Assembly (NCBI GenBank): GCA_002633025.1
Contig: NMRB01001577.1
Coordinates: forward strand, 92,181-156,180
Reading direction: 5' to 3'
Length of the DNA stretch: 64,000 nucleotides
Source of the DNA: Notospermus geniculatus
Taxonomy: Eukaryota > Nemertea > Pilidiophora > Heteronemertea > Lineidae
Of this stretch, positions 1 through 10,955 are shown in pieces (the first letter of the stretch is position 1; the number at the start of each line of letters is the position of its first letter). The notes under the pieces were generated by a model that made no database searches, was not told the DNA's origin, and saw only the letters and a program-made list of their open reading frames with translations. Position numbers and translations under genes: made by a program.

Positions 1-1581
1 CAATGATAAACAATTTACGAGGGGTGGAATTAATCTGGTTCGACCGTACATCAAAGGCTTTGATATTTCTTCAGACATCAGTGAAAATTTCATTTTGATC
101 AGTTGTGCCTTTGTCCCGTCAATTTTGTCTTGAAAATCTCAACCTGCAGTGCTGACATGGACTAGTCCATTATTCAGAGGGGTGATGGTTGTTCGTCCAA
201 AAATCCAGGCTATCCACTAGCTTGAATTTAAGGACGCGGCCCGCCTCGAAAACCCGAAAACAGCATTAGGCCTCGTCCGGAACCCCTGATAAAACCCATT
301 TAGCCCATATTTGTTTTGGCTGTGGCATTCTTATCGTGACTTCGAGTGCGAAAGCCTCAGACACCGCGCCATGGCTATTGTAATAGGTGAGTCCATCGAG
401 TCCACTGTGTTCTAATTTTAGAATCGAATGACTTCAGTGATCTAAGAATAGATCAGCTCCGCGTGAAACTTCTTGTAATGAACGTGTAAACGTCTAGGAA
501 AAAGTGAACCATGGCATAAAAATTGCACATTTTTCCGGGGATATTCTTTCACTCATAAAACTGACATTCGATGCCGTGGTTCGAGGGAAGTTGACAGTGT
601 TCAGCCTGATCTTAGGCCTTTAGCCGATCGTTCGTGAATTGTGTCAACTGGCGACGGGATGGCGGTTTATCAAACCTTCCGACACCTTGCAGTTGTCGTG
701 ATATGTTGGCGTGACACATCGAAAAGTTTTCATGGGTAGGCATGCTAGCTGTAAGTAGGAAAGACCCGGCGCGAGAAAACGCGACCATATTGGTCACGCC
801 ATCTGAATTGAAGGCGGAAAACTAATATCCATGTTGCTTTTCCTGTTGAGAATGTTAGGCTGCGTATCCATAGGCTGTTCACTTGTGCTTTTCTGCCCTG
901 TTCCGTGTTCGCTTGTGACCTTGTGACACATTACAAGGAGAATGAACATTTGATTTGCTTACTGGCCGTTCCTATATAGGGCACAAGGCCAGGTCTTATT
1001 GTCCTAACGGCTCGAGTCCACGGAACAAGGGAAATGCCACAAGGGAACAGCCAATGGATACTCGGCCTTATAAATCCAGGCGCTCCTTTGGATGAAATTC
1101 GATGCATCACAAATTTTCATCGACGTCGATACATGTACTTCACAAACGGCCACATAACATTGGTCTCATATAAAATACGGCCGTTGAGTGTCAGCTGGTC
1201 AGCGTGGAAGGTCGAGCGCAGACTGAAATGAACAATGCATGACATTGGAAGCGATATTATGGTCATCCTTTTAATTAACTTGTCATCTACATGTAGACGG
1301 TGGATTCGAACCGAAGTTGTCCTGTCGAAAGTGTCATTTCGGCATGCTCGGTGGACTTCAGTTTCGTTGCTAATCGCCCACATTTGGGATTCGCTGTAAA
1401 GTGGCCCAGGGTGAGCTCTACCTCTACCTCAAACTAATGAAATTTGCAGGAACTATAGGCAATAGCCATCTGGTAAAGTGTACAAAATTTCATTGAAGAG
1501 CCTCTCAAACTTGTGACGTTGCTGGAATTTGAAAATTAGAAAATCTAAGTGAAAAACATGTGTAGAAGTACATGTAGTGTT
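1..1581. other. Left-edge stretch without a recognised gene
   Basis: I see no repeat or family motif here. A reading frame open to the left edge runs on the plus strand from base 2 to a TGA near base 133 (44 codons, starting NDKQFTRGGINLVRPY). It could be the end of a terminal exon that begins outside the window, but it matches no family I know and has no visible acceptor site. Other short frames in this stretch are not supported. Confidence 0.3.
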
Positions 1582-2193
1582 AATAAGAAAATAAAATAAA
1601 CATTGGTTGAAATTCTAATAATGTATTCCTTAAACCGGTTTTCTGTCTTTACGACATTTTCAAAAGTGAACATTAGAATGAAACAAATTACATTATATAC
1701 ATGAAGTCGTTGTCGTGTTACCCAGGTGAATAATTATGGATACATTAAACAAAACAAAATCAAAATGAAACATGTCTGGGAAGGCCTAATTCTTCCCTTG
1801 TCGCGCCAATGATTTTATATAGCTAATCATTGGATTTGAAATAACTAATTGTCCATTCAATTAGTAACGGACCAATGTAGTCCAAAATGAGGTGTGGTCA
1901 GAATCCTTATGGTGCCTGATTGAGGCTTGGGTTGAAATTTCTTATGAAATGGGATTCCATAAGTTTTCTCACAGTGTCATCTGGAGAATGCATTTTGAAA
2001 AAAAAACCACAGCCAACACATAACAACCCCTTGCCAGTTCCCTCACTCTGGGTAACATGACAACTACTTTATGTACATAATATAATTTGTTTCATTCTAT
2101 ATTATTCACTTTTGAAAATGTCATAATGACAGAAAACCGATTTAAGGAATACATTATTAGAATTTCAACCAATGTTTATTTTATTTTCTTATT
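1582..2193. mobile_element. Foldback transposon with about 145-bp terminal inverted repeats
   Basis: The first about 145 bases (from AATAAGAAAATAAAATAAAC) recur in reverse complement at 2048-2192 with few mismatches. About 320 bases of non-coding sequence lie between the arms. There is no transposase frame, so this is a non-autonomous element. The superfamily is not clear from the ends. Confidence 0.75.
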
Positions 2194-2212
2194 GGAATTT
2201 GAATTTAGTCCA

Positions 2213-2237
2213 GTTTTTTTGGGCCACCCGATATATT
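2213..2237. mobile_element. Terminal fragment of the TA-flanked foldback family seen at 19678-20486
   Basis: The string TTTTTTTGGGCCACCCGATA matches the right end of the 809-bp element in the channel intron at 19678-20486. Only about 25 bases are present, abutting the foldback element to its left. This is either a truncated end or an abortive copy. Confidence 0.5.
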
Positions 2238-2601
2238 AGACTGTATTCCGTCCGCCGAGGAAGAGCTGAAATATTTGTTAGAATTCACTCCATCCGCCAA
2301 GGAAGGGTGAGAGCCGAGGAAGGGATAAAATATTTATATAAAGTTCACTCCATTCCGCTGTGCAGGGACGAGAGCAGCGCAAGGGCGATATTGAGAAAGA
2401 TATCGCAGCACTCTCCATGCCTCTGGTTGGTATATTGAATAGCGAACGTGTATTGGGCCTCTGGTAGGTATCATTCTGAAAAGCCCTGAAAGGAAACAAA
2501 ACCTACAAGTGACAGTGTGGTTAACCAGGTTGTACATGTATCTCACAGATAAAAATAATCCGTAGGTAAAAAAGTCTGATGAAGGAAAAGTATTAAAATA
2601 A

Positions 2602-3018
2602 TAGGGAGGTTCTGCAAGCTTACGTTTTACCTTGAGGATTACAATTTGAAAACGTCATGACGTCGGTTCTGCAGAACGTTTGTACGAGCGAATCGCGTGC
2701 TACACGCAAGAAACTTACGATTTAATCAAAGCAAACTATTTCATTTTTGTAATCCAAGAATTCGCTTGCAATTTAACACTTTCATAAATGGGTATATTGC
2801 GCGGTTGCAGTAAAAAAGACAAGAAGAATGCTTGGCACATCAGCCCTGGGGTGCTTGCCAAACATGGGGTACATCGACCGTCTTTTCACCTGCCACGGGA
2901 AGCTTCAAGTCAAATGATGACGCCATTGCGTCACGTTCTTTCTTGACATAAGGCGTGACGTCATGACGTCGTCAAATTGTATCGTAAATGTAAAACGTAA
3001 GCTTGCAGAACCTCCCTA
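2602..3018. mobile_element. MITE with GGGAGGTTCTGCAAGC ends
   Basis: The left end TAGGGAGGTTCTGCAAGCTT reappears inverted at 2999-3018. The inverted repeat is about 30 bases and extends into GTTTTAC. The interior is about 360 bases and non-coding. The GGGAGGTT tips resemble the elements at 9042 and 9896, but the interiors differ. Confidence 0.7.
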
Positions 3019-4553
3019 TTTGTGGAAGAAAATCCTTGGAGTTATCGTCAGTCGTGCATAAAATATGATAAAAGTACTATGAGAAAATCTTTGTCCTTTC
3101 ATCAATGTTCATTTACTAGTACATGGTTGATCACCGACGTGGTTGATCAATTACTGCGATTTTTTTTCACCGATTCTGATCAGGAGCGATTCAGTCATGA
3201 ACTGAGAAATAACATAGGCCTACAGGTACTCAAGATGTTGTTCGGTGAAGTCTAGAGGAGCAGTTAAAACTATCACCCCGTTTACACTGGTCACGGGAAA
3301 AGCTTGGTCATCTGGCGATCTGCCCCGTTTACATTAGCACATGCAACCGAGGCAAATTGGCGGGTGCCACGAGCTCTCCAGTCAGGTCAGCCGATCGGAG
3401 GTACGAAAAATCAAACGACGACAACAACAAAATGAATACCTCCATGCAAAATCCCTCAGAAATTCCCGTTTATCACGTCATTCATAATTCGCGCATGTAC
3501 AGAACACAAATTAGCAGCCGTGCCGAGATCGGTTACCCTATACGCAGCAGTGTTATCGAAGCGATCCGTGCTCGGACCGATCCGAGACCACCCCCAACTG
3601 GTGGTCTCGGCCCGGTTCGGTTTGGAACCGTTCCTGACACGCTTGTCCCGTTTACACTTGCTATTTTTTTGGCGATCCGTGCTCGGACCGGTCCGTCTAA
3701 AGGGGCTTTTTGGGAAGTAAGGCGGATTCTTAATGGTTCCCGTAGTTTTAGACGCCACGAGTGTCACTATACCTTAGCGTAGGTGACTTTGACTTTGCCC
3801 CAGCAGGTTGTGTCCTTATACTGCTTCCCTTGTCTTAGGAGGCTGAATAATAAGTAAAAATGAACGAGGAGGTTAAATACAGTGTTTACAACGCATTGTG
3901 TTCGTCGTCCCCAAAAGCCTATCGTGATTGTTCGTGCATGCATCAGACACACTGTCAGCACAAAGACACTAATAACGCCATATAGCTGATTATGGTTAAT
4001 GTTAGTTGGTGCCGAGAGATTCCATGTCTTGATAATCCAATATTTTGTATGAAAATGACTTGAATAGAATTACGGCCATTTTCATTTTAGCATAGGCAGG
4101 TAGCCGGTCCGGACATTTGCATATGTTAGGATCGGACCTGCCTATCGCGTTCGTGAATCTGATTGGCCGGTAGTGGTGCAGGTGATAAGTACAGGAACTA
4201 TTATGTTGATACCTTTCTATTTTTAACACCTTCGTGATTTCCTGGGTCAAATGGTGGTCACCTTCTATCTGCATTCCGGTGCGTCAGTCGTATTGAGAAT
4301 TGAATGAATTTACATAATTTACATAAAATTTCCAAGTGACGTCACTGGCAGAATTCCTCAAAATTGGCGGTCAATATACTGGTCCTACCAAACAAGCCAC
4401 GACTGCAGCGCACAGGTGGTAGGATGAGGTACTGGTCTAACCCTACTACATGAATTCACACCCAATCCCAAGTGTGTTGTTCATGTGCATGTTCGTGTTG
4501 GTCTAATAGAATGATATGGGGAAATGAACAGCCCGACACAATCCACACACATG
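3019..4553. other. Intergenic stretch with degenerate internal repeats
   Basis: Between about 3275 and 3715 the phrase CCCGTTTACA recurs three times and GATCCGTGCTCGGACC occurs twice. This looks like a decayed foldback element. The plus-strand frame from 3357 to 3782 runs through this repeat and is not credible coding sequence. From 3780 to 4553 nothing is recognised. Confidence 0.4.
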
Positions 4554-4811
4554 TTCAACAGGTGTCGGGGTGGCGCAGTGGAAACATCGGCGCCTGCCAC
4601 CACTAAGGTCGTGGGTTCGATCCCCGGTCGTGCAAGTGGCTTTATGTGGTAGAGAGGGCGATCTCTCCTCGACATCGTAGGTTTCCTCCGGGGTCTCCGG
4701 TTTCCTCCTACATATCATTAATATCGTCCAATATTGTTTGATGAGTAGCTATAATGCCCTAAGTGGGCGTTTGCACTCCTGAGATAATATTTTATTTTTT
4801 TCAACAGGTGT
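4554..4811 (+). mobile_element. Full-length tRNA-derived SINE with 12-bp target-site duplication
   Basis: The body lies at 4566-4799. An RNA polymerase III A box (TGGCGCAGTGG) is at 4571-4581 and a B box (GGTTCGATCCC) at 4614-4624, with the usual tRNA spacing. A tRNA-unrelated part containing TTTCCTCCGGGGTCTCCGG follows, and then an AT-rich tail. The 12-bp direct repeat TTCAACAGGTGT flanks it perfectly at 4554-4565 and 4800-4811. Such duplications are the mark of LINE-mediated retroposition, and an intact one implies fairly recent insertion. No tRNA cloverleaf is complete enough to call a functional tRNA. Confidence 0.88.
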
Positions 4812-4841
4812 ACCTTCGGGGCGTGGGGCGGGAGGGTGAAT

Positions 4842-4995
4842 TAAAAAACCACTCGAGTGTGATTTCCAAGTGTGCAGAACACACTCGTGATGGCCTTTGG
4901 CCGGGAAAATCCCGAGACCGCAGAGGGATTTTCCCGGCCAAAGGCCATCACGAGTGTGTTCTGCACACTTGGAAATCACACGAGGGAGTTTTTTA
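4842..4995. mobile_element. Near-perfect palindromic foldback MITE
   Basis: Two arms of about 70 bases are inverted copies of each other around a loop of about 14 bases near 4912-4925. The arms begin AAAAAACCACTCGAGTGTGA and end in GGCCGGGAAAATCCC. It lies 30 bp after the SINE. The long frames read through it on both strands are mirror images and not genes. Confidence 0.85.
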
Positions 4996-5687
4996 TTGAT
5001 CATATACCCGAAAACAATTTGTATTTTCCATAATAAGCACAAGAAATGACTTAAAATACTCAACTGATCACACCTTGTACCACCGCCCGTCCAAAAGTTT
5101 GTGTTAGTGCGCGAATGTTGACGGAGTGATCCTTTGGGAGAGAGACGGTTCTTTCAGAAAGTGAGCCAAGATGTAGATCCCCAAAGCGCTGTTGGTAAAC
5201 CCTCTTTGTTTCGGGGATTCGATACCTTTGACTTACTGAGATCTTCGCGCCAGAGCCCTGTGGGCCTAACGGCCAGGAAGAATCATCTCGTAGCCTAACA
5301 TGATCAAACCATACGGAGAAATTTTGTCATTTTTGAACCAATCACATCACATCTTGCGTGGTGTTGCGGCATGAGCGAAATGCTTTGATCACGTAAAAGA
5401 TGACGTCGCGACGTCGAACGTCGTTGGATGTTTTTCGACTCTGTTGGCCATGACTACCACTATAGATCCATGCATTAAATTGGGACCAACGTTTACGAGT
5501 ACCACGCATGCCCTTTTCAACTTATCACTGTCGCCAGATCCCTGCTCACTCCCACCAAATAAACATACCAGTGGATAGCTTAGAACCTTGGAATCATGAT
5601 GGTAATACAAATTTGGGAATCTATAACTACTCAACGGAACACTCGCGTTGGAAATCTAAAAGTTTGGTTTGAAACGTTTACAAAACC

Positions 5688-5917
5688 TAGTTTGGTTCCC
5701 GAACTCACCGCTAGGCGCAGAAGAGTTCGGTATCGGCCTCGTTTGACCTTGACCTCACACACAGAATTCTGTGTGTCTGACGTCNCTATGTTGGGATCGC
5801 GAACCAGTCTATCCTCTGTGACGTCAGACACACAGAATTCTGTGTGTAAGGTCAAGGTCAAACGAGGCCGATACCGAACCCTTTTGGCCCTAGCGGTGGG
5901 TTCGGGAACCAAACTAT
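5688..5917. mobile_element. Foldback MITE with about 95-bp arms
   Basis: The left arm begins TTTGGTTCCCGAACTCACC and the right arm ends GGTTCGGGAACCAAAC. Within the arms, the string ACACACAGAATTCTGTGTGT is itself palindromic. An undetermined base at 5785 sits near the loop, as expected where assembly struggles with a hairpin. The flanking TA dinucleotides could be a target duplication. Confidence 0.82.
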
Positions 5918-6300
5918 ACAAAACCTACGTGGGACGTCAATGACGTCGTGGAGGGTATTGATAAACAGAGAAATCAAGAAATGAAGAACTCGAGAACTCC
6001 CATGATCGATTGGTTTAACCATCACCTATGGAATGCCAAAGTGGAATTTATTCAAGACTGATTTTCCGTTCAAGATTTGAAAAAGTACAGTCCAAGAATT
6101 TAATTTCCAAGAACTGTACAATCCTCCAAGATTTATAAAATATCGTCCAATATCTGAAAAATTTCATCCAAGATTGTCACGTGCGTCTTGCCAAGATGCA
6201 CGTGACCACAAAACTGATGACGTCATGAAGTGCATGAATAACCCGGGTGCATTTCGTCATTTTCATGAATTTTCTTTTTGCCTGGCAACTTTGACGTCAT

Positions 6301-6641
6301 GGGACACTTCCAGTAAACAGCCATGTAGTAGGGTCATTGCTCAAAAGGGCTGAAAATTAACGCTATACCTCCTCCGGGGTTTGGAAGAGGGAGACAAGAC
6401 CAATCCGTACAACTTTTCAAAAGGGACCCATAGTAAATTCTCAAGCACTTAGGAGCTGCAGGCCTAATTCGAGACACTTCCGGTAAGCAACCATACAGTG
6501 GGATTATTGCCAGAAGGGGCTGAAAATTAATGCTATACCTACCATAATTTGGGAATAGGGAGATGAGACCAATCCCGACAACTTTTCAAAAGGGACCTAT
6601 AGTAAATTCTCAAGCACTTAGGAGCTGTAGGCCTAGTTCGA
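6301..6641. repeat. Two tandem copies of a 170-bp unit
   Basis: The unit beginning GACACTTCC at 6303 is repeated from 6473. The copies align end to end with scattered substitutions and share GGGCTGAAAATTAA and CTCAAGCACTTAGGAGCTG. No coding function is seen. Confidence 0.85.
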
Positions 6642-6927
6642 GGCTATCGTTCATTTCATGATTTATGCTGAATATCAACCTNGTTTCGCTTATATGCCAA
6701 AAAAAGGTTAATCTTGAAGACATCCCGTACATACATAGGTAGAAAGAATTATTTTTGATCACGGGTTCCTTCTTTCCATTTTTCTTGTATCTGTCAGAAC
6801 AATGTTTATTGTATTTTCCATCCTAAAAAGAATATGTAACATTTCTTTACGGAACAATAAACTAATTTGTAATTTGTAATTTGTAATTCGTGACACCAAT
6901 TTTCCTCTCGTTGTAGTCTGGTTCAAC

Positions 6928-6980
6928 TGACGTACTCCAGATGGCGCTTGTCACCACACTAGCGCCATCTGTAGTTCGTC
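6928..6980. other. Short hairpin containing an AGATGGCGC/GCGCCATCT stem
   Basis: The arms TGACG..ACT.CAGATGGCGCT and AGCGCCATCTG.AGT.CGTCA can pair over about 20 bases around a 12-base loop. The same stem core and the neighbouring phrase GTAGTCTGGTTC occur at 12705-12775, so this is a repeated short foldback rather than a unique locus. A microRNA-like precursor is a formal possibility that sequence alone cannot show. Confidence 0.5.
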
Positions 6981-7002
6981 AAAGAAACTAAACTAACATC
7001 TT

Positions 7003-7134
7003 CGTAGACTGGTTTCTGTCTTTGCCGCTGCACTTCGGCGGCGCTCGCGCGAATTGGAACAGTAATTAAAATTAGAATTAGAACAGTAGCGCGGTGGGGT
7101 GGAGCGGCAACTTAAAAGACTGGAACCAGTCTAC
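7003..7134. mobile_element. Small foldback element
   Basis: The left arm starts GTAGACTGGTTTCTGTCTTT and the right arm ends AAGACTGGAACCAGTCTAC. The inverted match is imperfect over about 35 bases and includes GCCGCT/AGCGGC. Between the arms is a GC-rich core with TTAGAATTAGAA repeats. Confidence 0.6.
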
Positions 7135-8521
7135 CATCTTAGCCACCAGCAAACCCGGGCGGCGGCTCCACATTTTTATTGAATGGATCATAGGAAAGCA
7201 CCGATTTTCAGCCTCTAGGCAAGGTGTTATACCAGAATATAGGCCCCTATAGCATTGAAAATCGGTGTTTTGCCTTTTGTAGGCCTAATCCTGATTTTCC
7301 GATGCTGTGGGAAACACCACTTTTAAAACCCCTCTGTATTGAATTTTACGGTATTTTAGTGTCAGGAAAGTGCAGGTAGAGGTCTCATAGCCTCGTGTCA
7401 CTAGAAGGCCCCCAAAATGCTTGCCTGATACGTAGGCCTCTACTTCAAAGAATCAAGACGCGCCGTAGATTTTAGCACGATTGGAAAAAAAACGCAAGCA
7501 GAGCTCTAATGTATTCAGATAGAGCATAGTACATGATTTTACACTACACTAACGTCGGAGGACGTAGGCCTAAGCACTTTCTGAATTCAATACAGTGTGG
7601 CTTTAAATTTTTTTACAGCGTGGCCGCACTCTTGCACCTATTGGGCGGTGTCGCTTCCTCTTTCTGCTGGTTTCGTTAGGAAATAAAACACGAACCCGTT
7701 GACTTTACATGAATATTCTTTATTTCTTTACATATTTTATCATTGTCATCTATAGATATGTATCTACAGAGATTAAAAATGCCCAGTTCCTATTGTTTAT
7801 AGAAACATATTCCCGTAATCAAACATCTAATACAGGCCTAAGGGGAAGACGTCCAAACCACCGGTTATAAATCTATGCACTTGTCCTTCCAAAAAAGTTT
7901 TAAAAAATCGCAGCTAGCTCCAGGACAAGTTGCGCGGATGTAATAGGAGAGAGAATCCCATAGAAAAATGTCCGCCTCAATTGCGCAACGATGAGACACG
8001 AAATGGAGTTGGGGAGGGAGGGTCAGTGTCACCTGTGGTAGAGGATAGTCCTGATACCAGCCCGTGACGGTCCGAATGGAATCCCGCGGTTTGGCCAATG
8101 TTACCACAAATTCATTACAATTTAATTCGACTTGCACCAGGGAGCGCTGCGTGTAGGCGATGAAGACGCCGGGGAGCTAGTCCGCCGTGTGCTAGAGCTG
8201 ATCGGCAGTTGGGACTTCTTCCACTATAAAACAGTATATTTCGAAACTGAATACAACTAACCGAAGAAACGAATTGGCAACATTAACATTACGATGCGCG
8301 GGATAACATCATGTACCGGGAACGGAATGTTCGGTTCCTGGTGCAATGACGTGTTCCAAATAAAATGGCTGAAAAGTGTGTGTACACGTGTGTGTGGGGG
8401 GGGGGGGGGNACTGCTTTTCCAAGGGCCAGCTCGTACTCCCTCGCTGATCATGTAAAAGAAAACGTTCTCCTTCCCTCACACAAGTACTTATCGGCAAGA
8501 AAGTACCAATTGGTACTCTGA
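7135..8521. other. Non-coding stretch with one dispersed repeat
   Basis: Bases 7318-7480 (around GTATTGAATTTTACGGTA and CCCAAAATGCTTG) are related to 46145-46290, so this is an old dispersed element. A run of G ending in an N is at 8396-8410. The remainder shows nothing recognisable. Confidence 0.4.
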
Positions 8522-8640
8522 GGTCCGTATTTTAGAATGCTCCTCAACGTAAAGGAGTTCCTCAAGGCTATTGTGCTCAACAGGAGAACAATAGCCTTGA
8601 GGAACTCCTTTACGTTGAGGAGCATTCTAAAATACGGACC
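8522..8640. mobile_element. Near-perfect 119-bp palindrome (MITE)
   Basis: The arms of about 52 bases begin GGTCCGTATTTTAGAATGCT and are exact or nearly exact inverted copies around a loop near 8575-8587. The high arm identity implies recent formation or gene-conversion upkeep. It has no coding capacity. Confidence 0.85.
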
Positions 8641-8723
8641 ATAGACTGACTTTAGAACCTTTCTCGACGAAATGATTTTTAAGTGGTAGTTATGACCATG
8701 CAGTTGACGAAGATTGATGACTA

Positions 8724-8980
8724 TTAAAGGCGCACTGTATTCCTTCCCTATCCAGCATTAAGGGAGACCTCTATTGACAATGTTGTTCAACTACAGCTTG
8801 ACAACCTCACCCAATGTAGAGTAACTCTCGTTCCGAGGATATCCACGTATGCATTGCATTGTAATTACACATTCTCCAACACTGGGGCGAAAGGCGACAC
8901 TGCGGTATTGGAGAATGATGCAATCACCGCAGCAGGTGGCGCCAGCTGGCGATAAAAGTGGCAATATCGTTGCCCTTGAA
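8724..8980. mobile_element. TTAA-flanked MITE, family with AGGGCCACTGTATTC ends
   Basis: This is one of five copies of a roughly 260-bp non-autonomous element (others at 23839, 39383, about 46306 and 54785). The left flank is TTAA at 8724-8727, and the right flank has decayed to TTGAA. Shared landmarks are TTAAGGGAGACCTCTATTG, GGAGAATGATGCAATCACCG and the TGGCGCC core. TTAA target sites and short inverted ends are the hallmark of piggyBac-type transposition. Confidence 0.85.
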
Positions 8981-9041
8981 CGGCTGCATTTGTATGAATC
9001 GGTGTGTGAAATGAAAATAATGGAATGCACAATGATAATAC

Positions 9042-9198
9042 GGAGGTTAAGAAATCAAACGATAAACGTAAACTTTACGACAACGTTACTTTTCATACCA
9101 CATCATGCCCATTCATCAGATTTTATATTGCATTTTCGGTACAAAAGTAACGTTGTCGTTGACGTTTACGTTTATCGTTTGATTTCTTGACCTCCCTA
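9042..9198. mobile_element. Foldback MITE, GGAGGTTAAGAAATCAAACG family
   Basis: The left arm AAGAAATCAAACGATAAACG returns inverted as CGTTTATCGTTTGATTTCTT before CCTCCCTA at the right end. A second copy lies at 9896-10034. The arms are about 50-60 bases, with ACAACGTTACTTTT on both sides of the loop. Confidence 0.82.
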
Positions 9199-9200
9199 AT

Positions 9201-9229
9201 GACAATGACGATGGTGATGATGACGATGG

Positions 9230-9265
<36 letters not shown>

Positions 9266-9285
9266 CGACGACCATGACGACGACG
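9201..9285. repeat. GAT/GAC trinucleotide microsatellite
   Basis: This is an imperfect run of GATGATGAC and (GAT)n on the plus strand, abutting the MITE. It gives spurious Met- or Ile-rich reading frames. A weaker GATGATGA stretch follows at about 9765-9835. Confidence 0.9.
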
Positions 9286-9422
9286 TGGAGAATAGACTGG
9301 TCCCTAATCCTCAGAATCGTTTGGACCGGCGTATGTGTATGGTGGTTGTTGCCGCCCAGAGGTTCGACGGCGTTGATTTTCACACCCGAAGTCGAAGATC
9401 ACGGATGGAGACCGTCAAAACC

Positions 9423-9608
9423 TTAAAGGAGCACGGTATGCGATCACTTACCGGCATTTTGACTGCCGACGTAGAGGGAGCCACCTAGCGGCAGCAATAC
9501 GAACTACAATAAAGCCATTACAAAATGTACGTACTACATCTGGTCAATTCGCCGACGACGTGGTAGTCCCTGGGGTTGGATAATGGCAATTATACCGGGC
9601 TCCTTTAA
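9423..9608. mobile_element. TTAA-flanked MITE, family with AGGAGCACGGTA ends
   Basis: Perfect TTAA flanks are at 9423-9426 and 9605-9608. The body is 178 bp, beginning AGGAGCACGGTATGC and ending ACCGGGCTCCT. Interior landmarks CCGACGTAGAGGGAGCCACC and TCAATTCGCCGACGACG are shared with copies at 10960, 34953, 36540 and 41412. It has no transposase. Confidence 0.88.
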
Positions 9609-9639
9609 AAGTGGCCATGTTTCATGACAGTAATGCGGG

Positions 9640-9752
9640 GTCATTCTCCCACAGCAGGGTTTTTACCCCGCTCCTCTTCATCCACTCACACAACAAGCGT
9701 ATGAATTAAATAGAAGCGAGACCCGAGCCCTGCTATGGGAGGATGGGATGGT
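9640..9752. mobile_element. Foldback MITE, ATTCTCCCAnAGCAGGG family
   Basis: The left arm CATTCTCCCACAGCAGGGTT pairs with the right arm AGCCCTGCTATGGGAGGATG. Two close relatives lie at 50473-50570 and 58586-58682 in the duplicated segments. It has no coding capacity. Confidence 0.7.
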
Positions 9753-9895
9753 TTGTTCACATGTGATGATAATGGAGAGGATGATGATAAGCTCATGATG
9801 ATGACGTCATAATGATGACGATGATGTCGGCGATGATATTCATAATGAGAAGAAGAAGGGTCGTGAAAGACGATGCCATGACGCTTCAAAGATAT

Positions 9896-10070
9896 TAGGG
9901 AAGTATAGAAATCAAACGATAAACGTAAACGTTAACGACAACGTTATTTTTGTACCGAAAATGTCATATTAAATTTGGTTAATGTGTAGTATGAAAAATA
10001 ACGTTGTCGTAAAGTTGATTTCTAAACCTCCCTAGTTTAAGTTTATTGTTTGATTTCTAAACCTCCCTAT
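9896..10070. mobile_element. Second copy of the AAATCAAACGATAAACG MITE plus a duplicated end
   Basis: The body at 9896-10034 has the same arms as the element at 9042. Immediately after its right end, 10035-10070 repeats a right-end fragment (TTTGATTTCTAAACCTCCCTA). This suggests either an abortive tandem insertion or an adjacent truncated copy. Confidence 0.75.
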
Positions 10071-10955
10071 CATGCAATGAAAATGGAATGATGTTGATAT
10101 TGACAGCCAGATGCAAAGAGAGCTGTGATGTTCAGACAAGCGATGGACTTCAGACGATGTTATGTTAGAAAAGTGAACGTGGAATGGATGTTGGAGTTCT
10201 AAGCTGGTCCCTATCAATTACAAGTTGCAAAAATCATTCCAGCACGTTACCTTTCATCCCAGCTGTAATATCGCAAGTCCATTTCAAACAACAAACCAAG
10301 CGAGGCCACCCGACATTGGATTATGAAGTGTAAGCGCCTCTTGTGGTCGGCAGCGTCATGATATTTATTGCGAATGTAAATGCAATGCTGAGAAATGAAA
10401 TTACATGTAGAATGAAAAATGCATCTGGTGCTCACCAGTCTATCTGGCCTGACGGCCATCTAGCCTGGTTCGAATCCATCACATTTCCCGTTTCTGAGGG
10501 GGTGAGAGCCTCAGCCAATCATCGGGGCGCGAAGGAAAATCGACGCGCCAATCAAAATCCATGTTACAAATGCGAGCGTGAAGAGCAAAGAAAGTGTCCA
10601 ACGGTGATTTGTTTCGCGAGTTCTGATTGGCTCGGAGGCGGGGTCAAGTAGGGGTCAGGCTTCATTTTTAATTTATGCATTAACGGAAAAGATGACAGGA
10701 TTCGGACAAGGCTAAAGACGGAGTCGATAGCCTTGTTTGGACAAGATGGAAAAATGATGATGATTGTGAAAGTGGAAGTGGAAATGGTTAGGAAATGGGT
10801 TGAAAATGGAAATGGCTGCGCCAAGATGGCGACGAGGATGACGACAGCAAGAACAGGAGAATGGGTTGCTGATGGATATGATGATGGGAAAGGCAACATG
10901 ACGTCAATTCCTGCAATACACTTCAGGATGCCCCTGCACGGTGTAACACAAGTTA
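10071..10955. other. Stretch without recognised gene or repeat
   Basis: The interval is about 885 bases. A purine-rich segment with repeated GGAAATGG and AAGTGGAAGTGG occurs near 10750-10830. The overlapping reading frames on the two strands show no conserved motif and I do not call them. Confidence 0.3.

Noticed and set aside
4566-4640. tRNA gene on the plus strand
   Set aside because: A and B boxes are present, but there is no full cloverleaf, and a 12-bp target duplication encloses a larger body. It is a SINE.
9123-9426. Met-rich and Ile-rich frames
   Set aside because: They are translations of the GAT/GAC microsatellite.
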